From Myxococcaceae bacterium (GTDB lineage Bacteria > Myxococcota > Myxococcia > Myxococcales > Myxococcaceae), in contig JALOQF010000023.1 of assembly GCA_025459425.1 (NCBI GenBank), positions 1-36,588 on the forward strand: a stretch of DNA of 36,588 bases. Reading direction: 5' to 3'. The position numbers and the translations under genes are program-made. Positions 29,949 to 36,588 of the stretch are shown piece after piece (within the stretch, counting starts at the first letter, position 1; each line of letters starts with the position of its first letter). The notes beneath the pieces are model-generated. The model was not told the origin of the DNA. It made no database searches and saw nothing but the letters and a program-made list of their open reading frames with translations.

Positions 29949-31403
29949 ATGCGCGCGTCTCTGGTGGTGATGGTGGTGGCACTCTGCTCGTGCGGGCTCC
30001 CGGTCGAGAAGCCTGCGCGGGTGTCTCGGGTCGAGCAGGCGCTGTCGACCACCGTCGTCATCAGCGAAGTCTACGGCGGCGGCGGCTCGTCGGGTTCGGC
30101 CTACCGCTACGACTTCATCGAGCTCTTCAACCGCGGGAGCACGCCGCAGAGCCTGACGGGCTGGGCGCTCCAATACGCGAGCACCAACGGCAGCAGCTGG
30201 TCGGTGACCCCCTTGAGCGGCACCATTCAGCCGGGGCGCTCGTTCCTGGTGCGCATGGGCGCGCAGGGCAGCAGCGGCATGAACGTGCCGGCCTCCGATG
30301 ACACCGGCACCGTCTCGCTCAGCAGCACCGCCGGCAAGGTAGCGCTCACCAACACGATGACGGCGCTGATGGGCGTCTGTCCCATGGGGGCGAGCGTCGT
30401 CGACTTCGTCGGCTACGGCAGCGCGACGACCTGCAGCGAGGGCATGCCCACCTCGAACACCTCGGCGCTCACCTCGGCGCGGCGGCGCAACGAAGGCTGC
30501 ATCGAGACCGACGACAACGCCGCCGACTTCTCCATCGGCGTGCCCACGCCCCGCAACGCAGCCTCGGCGGCCATCAACTGCGCCACCTTCGACGGCGGCA
30601 CGCCGCCCCCACCACCGAACGACGCGGGCTGCGTCGTGCTGACGGGCTTCACGGCCGTCGAGGTCGCCGCCGGCTACCAGCCCGCGAACGAGACGGTGGG
30701 CGCCGAGCTCTACTCGCAGGAGGTCGACTTCTCGGACGGCGGCATGGACGTGCTCGCGCTCGAGGCCTACTTCGGCTTCCAGACGCTCACGATTCCGGCG
30801 ACGCGCACCTTCTCGTCGAACGACACGTACCGCACGTGCGAGCTGTGCGCGCTGCTGTCGCGCCGATGCAACTCGCGCGGCACCTGCTTCGAGGAGTACT
30901 TCGCGCAGGCCGGCAGCGCCACCGTCACCGAGGCCACGCAGGACGAGGGGCTCGGCAGACTTCGCGGCTCGTTGTCGAACGTGCAGTTCGTTCGTTGGGA
31001 CTTGATGAACGACGTGCCGGTGCCCGGCGGCGGGTGCGTGATTCTCTCGTCGGCGACGTTCGACGAGTCGTGGGACGCGGACGCAGGCATGGGCGGTGGT
31101 GCTGCCGGCGGCGGCGTGGCTGGTGGCGGCGCGGCGGGCGGTGGTGTCGCGGGTGGGGGCACCGCGGGGGGCGCTGGAGGCGCGGGCGGTGGGAGCGCCG
31201 GCGGCAGCGCGGGTGGGAGCGGAACGGGCGGCTTCGGTGGCACAGGTGGGAGCTTCTTCCTCCCCGACGCGGGCCGGCCCGACGCGGGCACCGGGAACGT
31301 CACGACCCGCCGTGGCTGCGGCTGCGCGTCGGACGATGGGCTGACGCTGCAGGCCGTCTTCGTGCTGCTGGCCCTCGCTGCACTCCGCGCCCGCCGGCCG
31401 TGA
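29949..31403 (+). CDS. Lamin-tail-domain lipoprotein with Gly-rich linker and MYXO-CTERM tail
   Basis: A 484-residue secreted protein. Its signal peptide ends in a lipobox-like LCSC (Cys15). Residues 36-215 resemble a lamin-tail domain (ISEVYGGGGSSGSAYRYDFI, then ELFNRGS), an Ig-like fold common in secreted bacterial nucleases and surface proteins. Residues 225-375 form a Cys-containing domain I cannot name (ELCALLSRRCNSRGTCFEEY). A Gly/Ala linker (about 380-430, coded by GC-rich repeats at 31087-31250) leads to a C-terminal MYXO-CTERM tail: Gly-Cys-Gly-Cys, hydrophobic helix, then RARRP. It is probably displayed on the cell surface. The gene ends two bases from the convergent FHA activator gene. 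Confidence 0.88.
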   Translation: MRASLVVMVVALCSCGLPVEKPARVSRVEQALSTTVVISEVYGGGGSSGSAYRYDFIELFNRGSTPQSLTGWALQYASTNGSSWSVTPLSGTIQPGRSFLVRMGAQGSSGMNVPASDDTGTVSLSSTAGKVALTNTMTALMGVCPMGASVVDFVGYGSATTCSEGMPTSNTSALTSARRRNEGCIETDDNAADFSIGVPTPRNAASAAINCATFDGGTPPPPPNDAGCVVLTGFTAVEVAAGYQPANETVGAELYSQEVDFSDGGMDVLALEAYFGFQTLTIPATRTFSSNDTYRTCELCALLSRRCNSRGTCFEEYFAQAGSATVTEATQDEGLGRLRGSLSNVQFVRWDLMNDVPVPGGGCVILSSATFDESWDADAGMGGGAAGGGVAGGGAAGGGVAGGGTAGGAGGAGGGSAGGSAGGSGTGGFGGTGGSFFLPDAGRPDAGTGNVTTRRGCGCASDDGLTLQAVFVLLALAALRARRP

Positions 31404-31405
31404 CG

Positions 31406-32701
<1,296 letters not shown>

Positions 32702-32704
32702 GTA

Positions 32705-32712
32705 CCCTCCTC
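32705..32712 (-). promoter_or_regulatory. Strong ribosome-binding site deciding a GTG start
   Basis: On the minus strand GAGGAGGG precedes GTG 32701 at ideal spacing. It decides the start of the FHA activator against a longer frame beginning at 32755. Confidence 0.75.
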
Positions 32713-32897
32713 TTCGGCCATCACCTGCAGTCGCCGAGCTGCCGCCGACCGGCACGGGCTCCGAACAAGGCCAGGCCGCTGCTTCGAAGGGCCTGGCGCT
32801 CTGACGTCCGCTCTGCTCCCGATATCGACCGGCGCGAGCCTACCCCGGCCTCGAGGCGTCACGAATGGGAGGCCGCCGCCCGAGCCAGGCCGGGGGG

Positions 32898-32913
32898 TGC
32901 TACCTCGGTAGCA
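32898..32913. promoter_or_regulatory. 16-bp dyad, candidate operator
   Basis: TGCTACC-TC-GGTAGCA is a perfect seven-base dyad with a two-base centre, ending 38 bases before the kinase start codon. The tight centre suits a dimeric DNA-binding protein better than an RNA hairpin. The regulator is unknown; the Fis-type protein encoded next door is one candidate. Confidence 0.45.
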
Positions 32914-32951
32914 GGTGACGGGCGGACCGGTCGCGGTAGGCTCACAGGTCG

Positions 32952-34808
32952 ATGGAGTCACTCGGCGACCGGCTGTTGCGGGAAGGCGCCCTTCCGCTCG
33001 ACGACGTCCTCCGGCTGGTCCCTCCCGTGTGCGACGCGCTGGTGCGGCTCGGCGAGGCGGGCGTGCGCTCGACCGCGTCGCTGACGTCCGTGCAGCTCGT
33101 CGACGGCGCGCCCTCGGTGACGCCCGTGCCCTTCGAGGGCACACCGCGAGACCAGGTGAAGGCCGTGGCCGCGCTGACGTACGAGCTGCTCAAGGGCCTG
33201 CCGCCACCCGAGGCACCGTCGAGCCAGGACTTCATCGGGCTCAGGCCCGAGATCGTTCGCCCCGTGCATGCGGCCCTGGTGGGCACCGGCGCGTCCGACC
33301 TGCTCACCTTCGCCCGCCAGCTGCGCTCGCTCGGGAGCGGTGGCACCGCGCAGTACGAGAAGCCTCCCGTACCCGACACGAAGGTGTCGTCGAAGGTGAA
33401 GGCCGTAGAAGCGCCGGGGCACGTGGGGCAGATCTTCGGCGCGTGGGAGCTGGTGCGAAAGCTCGGCGCGGGCGGCATGGGCGAGGTCTACGTCGGCCGC
33501 CACACCCGGCTCGGCCGCGAGGTCGCCATCAAGGTGCTGCGCGACGAGTACGCCTCGATGCCCGACGTCGTGCACCGCTTCTTCCAGGAAGCGAAGGTCG
33601 TGAACGACCTGAAGCACCCGAACACGGTGGAGATCCTCGACTTCGTGGAAGAGCCCGGCCGGGTGTACCTCGTGATGGAGCTGCTCGAGGGCCGCACGCT
33701 CGCCGAGCTCGACCGGGAACAGGGCCCGCTTCCGCTGAGGCGGGTCTGTCACCTGCTCGCGCAGGCCTGCGAAGCGCTCGGGGCGGCGCATCGACATGGC
33801 GTGGTGCACCGCGACATCAAGCCCGACAACCTCTTCGTCGTCGAAGGCGACCGGCTCAAGGTGCTCGACTTCGGCGTCGCGCGGCGCGTGAGCGGAGGGC
33901 CCCAGACGCAGGCCGGCCTCGTGCTCGGCACTCCCTTCTACATGGCCCCGGAGCAGGCCGCGGGGCGCGCCGTCGACGCCAGGGCCGATCTCTACGCGCT
34001 GGGCGTCTCGCTCTACGAGCTGCTCACCCGCGACTCGATGAGCACCGTCACCACCCCGCAGCGCATTCTTCGCGCCGCGTCGGGGGAGCCGGTGCCCGAG
34101 GCCCTCACGGGCCTGGTGGCGTCGCTCCTCGCGCTCGACCCCTCGCAGCGACCAGCCTCGGCTGACGCGGTGAAGGCCGTGCTGCTGTCGGTGGCCGGGC
34201 TCCCGCCACCTCCGCCCGCGCCCACCACGGGCCAGGCGATGGTGAACGCCGGGCTGTCGTCGACGCCGCGGGCACGATGGGTGGTACCGGGCCTTTCGGT
34301 CCTCGGCCTCGGTGTCGTCGTCGCTGCGCTGGCGCTGCGCTCCCCCGCGCGCGTTGACCCGCCCGAGCCTCGGCCCAGCGAGCCCCGCCCGGAGGTCCTC
34401 GCGCCGGTGGTGCTGGTCCCCACGCCTCCACCCGAGCCGGCGCCCGCCGAGCCGCAGCCCCCAGCCGACCCACCCTCGGCGCCAAAGCCGACCCGGGGGA
34501 CGCCTCGGGACCGGAAGGTCGAGCCGCCGCCGCTGGCGAGGGCCGAACCACCACCCGCCGTCGTTCCCGAGGCCACGGGGCCGGTCGCCGACCCGATGGC
34601 TCCGCTCCGGGCACGCCTCGACGACGTGCGCCGCCGCTTCCAGACGCTCGTGTCGAAGTACGGCGAAGCGCAGCTCACCACCCTCGAGAAGGCCGCCGTC
34701 GCCGAAACACTGGCCGCTGCGGCGGCGGGAGACCAGACTCAGCTGAGCAACGCCCTCCCCGACGCGGAGCAGGCCCTCTCCGACGCCGAACGACGTCTTG
34801 GCCGCTGA
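32952..34808 (+). CDS. Ser/Thr protein kinase with N-terminal pseudokinase C-lobe
   Basis: A 618-residue membrane kinase. The active kinase domain (about 160-430) has GAGGMGEVY, Lys194, HRD at 286-288 and DFG at 306-308. A membrane helix lies at about 443-463, followed by a long Pro/Glu-rich periplasmic stretch and a helical, probably coiled C-terminus (about 550-618). Residues 1-128 resemble only the C-lobe of a kinase (GALPLDDVLRLVPPVCDAL lines up with the active domain's GPLPLRRVCHLLAQACEAL), with HRD replaced by RST and DFG by PVPF. ATG 32952 has a weak ribosome-binding site. It is divergent from the FHA activator and heads an operon with two exported proteins. Confidence 0.93.
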   Translation: MESLGDRLLREGALPLDDVLRLVPPVCDALVRLGEAGVRSTASLTSVQLVDGAPSVTPVPFEGTPRDQVKAVAALTYELLKGLPPPEAPSSQDFIGLRPEIVRPVHAALVGTGASDLLTFARQLRSLGSGGTAQYEKPPVPDTKVSSKVKAVEAPGHVGQIFGAWELVRKLGAGGMGEVYVGRHTRLGREVAIKVLRDEYASMPDVVHRFFQEAKVVNDLKHPNTVEILDFVEEPGRVYLVMELLEGRTLAELDREQGPLPLRRVCHLLAQACEALGAAHRHGVVHRDIKPDNLFVVEGDRLKVLDFGVARRVSGGPQTQAGLVLGTPFYMAPEQAAGRAVDARADLYALGVSLYELLTRDSMSTVTTPQRILRAASGEPVPEALTGLVASLLALDPSQRPASADAVKAVLLSVAGLPPPPPAPTTGQAMVNAGLSSTPRARWVVPGLSVLGLGVVVAALALRSPARVDPPEPRPSEPRPEVLAPVVLVPTPPPEPAPAEPQPPADPPSAPKPTRGTPRDRKVEPPPLARAEPPPAVVPEATGPVADPMAPLRARLDDVRRRFQTLVSKYGEAQLTTLEKAAVAETLAAAAAGDQTQLSNALPDAEQALSDAERRLGR

Positions 34809-34819
34809 CGATTCCCGTG

Positions 34820-35572
34820 ATGCATCGACTCCTCCCGCTCGTGTTCCTCTTCGCCAGCAGCGCGCTGGCGGCGCCGCTCCAGTCACGCGTGCTCGTCGTC
34901 TCGTTCCAGAGCCTCGGCTTGTCTCCCGAGACGATGGGCCGGGTCGGAGACACGCTGCGCACCGAGCTGTCCGCCCAGCAGTGGGTGCCCATCGATGGCG
35001 CCGAGACGCAGCGGGTGCTCCGCGCCGCCAGCATGTGCGGAGAAGACGTCGAGTGCCTCGCCACCCTGGGGCAGCGGGCCGACGCGCGCTGGGTGCTCGC
35101 GTGGGGCTTCGGGAAGATTGGCAGCAGCTACCTCTTCACCTCGCTGCTCGTCGAGACGGCCAGCAGCACGAAGCGGTCGACGTTCACCGAGAAGGTGGCC
35201 TCGGCCGACGCCGATGCCGGCCCGCTCGCCCGCAGCGCGGTGAGCGCGCTGTTCCAGAACGTCTCGCGGGCAGCTGCCCCGTCTGCCGAGACCAGCGGGC
35301 GCCGGCTCCTGGCCCCGACCCTCGCATCTGCCGGCGTGGGCGTCGCCGCCACGGCGCTCACCGTCATCTTCGGCGTGCTCGCGGCGACGAACTACGGCCA
35401 GCTCCAGACGGCGCTGCCCGCCGAGCAGGCGCGCCTCACCGGCCAGCAGCGCACCTGGAACCTCGTGGCCGACGTGAGCCTCGGCACCGCCATCGCCGCG
35501 GGCGCCACCGCGCTCGTCTTGTTCATCCTCGGTGCGCCGGCCCAGCCCACGCCGGCCGAGGTGCGCCCATGA
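34820..35572 (+). CDS. Secreted CsgG/TolB-N-like protein with C-terminal membrane segments
   Basis: About 250 residues. A signal peptide (MHRLLPLVFLFASSALA) is followed by an alpha/beta domain (about 22-130: SRVLVVSFQSLGLSPETMGR and VLAWGFGKIGSSYLFTSLLV) like those of CsgG- or TolB-N-type periplasmic proteins. Two hydrophobic helices near 160-185 and 215-240 follow. It is probably an inner-membrane periplasmic protein working with the kinase, whose gene ends 11 bases upstream. GTG 34817 directly precedes ATG 34820; either could be used. The stop overlaps the next start as ATGA. Confidence 0.8.
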   Translation: MHRLLPLVFLFASSALAAPLQSRVLVVSFQSLGLSPETMGRVGDTLRTELSAQQWVPIDGAETQRVLRAASMCGEDVECLATLGQRADARWVLAWGFGKIGSSYLFTSLLVETASSTKRSTFTEKVASADADAGPLARSAVSALFQNVSRAAAPSAETSGRRLLAPTLASAGVGVAATALTVIFGVLAATNYGQLQTALPAEQARLTGQQRTWNLVADVSLGTAIAAGATALVLFILGAPAQPTPAEVRP

Positions 35573-36588
35573 GGTGGCTCGTCGCGCTGTCGCTCGTCTC
35601 GGGCTGCAGTCTGGTGTTCGACCCCTCGCGGGTGCCGGCCTCGGACTGCCCCGCCTCCCCGCGCCGCTGCCCCGAGGTCGCCAACGCCACCGCCACGTGC
35701 GTCGAGGCCACGTGCGGCTTCACCTGCGCGAGCGGTTTTCGTGACGCCGATGGCCTGGCCGAGACGGGCTGCGAGGCGAGCTGTGTCGAGGTGCCGGGGC
35801 CGTCGCGGCTCACCTCGATTTCGGGCTCGTCGCCCACGTCGCTGCGCTGGCGGTTCCCCGCGGTCCCCGAGGCCTCGGCGTACCGGCTGTGCACGGGCAT
35901 CGCGGCTGGCAGCCAGACGTGCGTGACCGTTCCCGTCGGCGCCTGTGTCGCTGGCACCTGCGAAGTCGAGACGTCGGACCTCCCCTCGGGCACGCTGGTG
36001 TCCGCGCAGGTGCAGAGCCTCAACGCCTGTCAGACCGCTTCCAGCGAGACGACGGCCGCGCGCGCGGTGGGCTTCACCTTCGTCACCACGGCCGTGGTGG
36101 CCTGGGCCCCCGAGGGGGCCTGCTCGCCGCCGACCGTCACCACGACGGCCGATACCCTCTCGGTCGAGCAGCCCGCGCTGTGCACCAGCACGGCGACCAT
36201 CGGTGACGAGCTGTGGCGTGACGGCACCTTCGACGTCGACCTGCGCTTCTCGGGGCAGCTGGGCGCCGAGGCCATGGCCGGCCTCGTCTTCTCCACGGGC
36301 ACCCGTCGGCTCTCGGTCACGACGGGCACGGCGGCGCTCGGCAGTGTCGACGCTCCCACGCAGCTGCGCGAGTCGTCGATGGGCCAGGGCTTCGGCGCGC
36401 TCGCGTCGTCCATCGCGACGGTGCCTCCCGACGTGTTTCGTCGCCTGCGCGTCGTCGTGCAGGGCCCGGTGTTCAGCGTCAGCCTGGGGCCCGTGGAAGG
36501 GCCGTACCGCGAGGTGCTGCGGTTTCACGACGACCAGGCCCCCGCCGCGCGCCGCCTCGGCCTCATGACCTGGGCCCAGGGCCGCGGG
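35569..36588 (+). CDS. Cys-rich surface lipoprotein with FnIII-like domain (partial)
   Basis: At least 340 residues, open at the right edge. The N-terminus MRWLVALSLVSGC gives a clear lipobox with Cys13 as the lipid site. A Cys-rich segment (about 25-80) is followed by a fibronectin-III-like stretch (SRLTSISGSSPTSLRWRFPA) and then beta-rich sequence that I cannot assign. It starts at ATG 35569, overlapping the previous stop by ATGA, so it is translated from the same operon as the kinase and the secreted CsgG/TolB-like protein. The C-terminus is outside the window. Confidence 0.88.
   Translation, partial: MRWLVALSLVSGCSLVFDPSRVPASDCPASPRRCPEVANATATCVEATCGFTCASGFRDADGLAETGCEASCVEVPGPSRLTSISGSSPTSLRWRFPAVPEASAYRLCTGIAAGSQTCVTVPVGACVAGTCEVETSDLPSGTLVSAQVQSLNACQTASSETTAARAVGFTFVTTAVVAWAPEGACSPPTVTTTADTLSVEQPALCTSTATIGDELWRDGTFDVDLRFSGQLGAEAMAGLVFSTGTRRLSVTTGTAALGSVDAPTQLRESSMGQGFGALASSIATVPPDVFRRLRVVVQGPVFSVSLGPVEGPYREVLRFHDDQAPAARRLGLMTWAQGRG

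Larger units (their letters stand above)
32702..32951. other. Divergent control region between FHA activator and kinase
   Basis: A 250-base intergenic region. It holds an imperfectly spaced inverted repeat GCCAGGCC/GGCCTGGC (about 32780-32807), a compact 16-bp dyad at 32898-32913 and the palindrome GACCGGTC near 32924-32931. It must contain promoters for both genes, but I see no clear sigma-70 or sigma-54 match. Confidence 0.6.

Noticed and set aside
31087..31250. Gly/Ala-coding GC-rich repeats as a mobile or regulatory repeat.
   Set aside because: They are a low-complexity linker within the lamin-tail protein before its MYXO-CTERM tail.

Overview
The window looks like chromosomal DNA of a high-GC member of the Myxococcota (myxobacteria, probably Myxococcales). 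The evidence is three Ser/Thr protein kinases, two FHA-domain proteins built on the sigma-54 activator plan, secreted proteins ending in MYXO-CTERM-like tails (one clear, one orphan), a long zinc-ribbon/GYF-like/TPR membrane protein, and strong use of G/C-ending codons, with TCG the usual serine codon. There are no rRNA genes, transposases, phage genes or CRISPR arrays. Nearly all of the sequence is coding and no gene-free gap exceeds 300 bases.

Layout. 1-110: tail of an unidentified gene. 133-2624 (minus): a degenerate FHA/AAA+/Fis regulator followed by a nucleotidyltransferase-fold protein. 2856-3962 (plus): an AlkC-type DNA alkylation repair protein with its Ig-like tail. 3972-7317 (minus): family 2 glycosyltransferase, polysaccharide deacetylase and a PEGA-domain Ser/Thr kinase, the last two overlapping. 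7483-13183 (plus): the 1475-residue zinc-ribbon/GYF-like/TPR protein, then serS four bases later. 13319-14471 (plus): a translation island with tRNA-Ser(UGA), tRNA-Ser(GCU), tRNA-Arg(ACG), tadA, tRNA-Ser(CGA), tRNA-Ser(GGA), the SRP RNA gene ffs and a terminator. 14478-16004 (minus): a GT22-type membrane mannosyltransferase. 16118-18317 (plus): zinc-ribbon Ser/Thr kinase and a small protein ending in a large hairpin. 18414-19464 (minus): ECF sigma factor and a membrane anti-sigma candidate, divergent from a secreted thioredoxin-like protein (19555-20388). 20357-21817 (minus): M32 carboxypeptidase. 21885-25782 (plus): an unknown protein, a DUF697-SCP2 fusion, a CBS pair and a metallo-beta-lactamase-fold hydrolase. 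26017-28810 (minus): release factor 3 and an unknown protein upstream of it. 28965-31403 (plus): TPR lipoprotein and a lamin-tail MYXO-CTERM lipoprotein. 31406-32701 (minus): a complete FHA sigma-54 activator, divergent from a Ser/Thr kinase operon (32952 to the right edge) that also encodes a secreted CsgG/TolB-like protein and a lipoprotein.

How the genes work together. The standout is the translation island. All four serine isoacceptors needed to read the six serine codons lie directly behind the seryl-tRNA synthetase gene. The one tRNA in the array that is not tRNA-Ser is tRNA-Arg(ACG), the substrate of TadA, and it sits 25 bases before tadA. So two enzymes are packed with their own RNA substrates, and the array ends with the SRP RNA. 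A second theme is signalling: kinases placed beside FHA readers, a pseudokinase half fused in front of one kinase, and a good sigma-54 promoter match ahead of the TPR lipoprotein. All functional statements come from reading motifs; no database search was possible.
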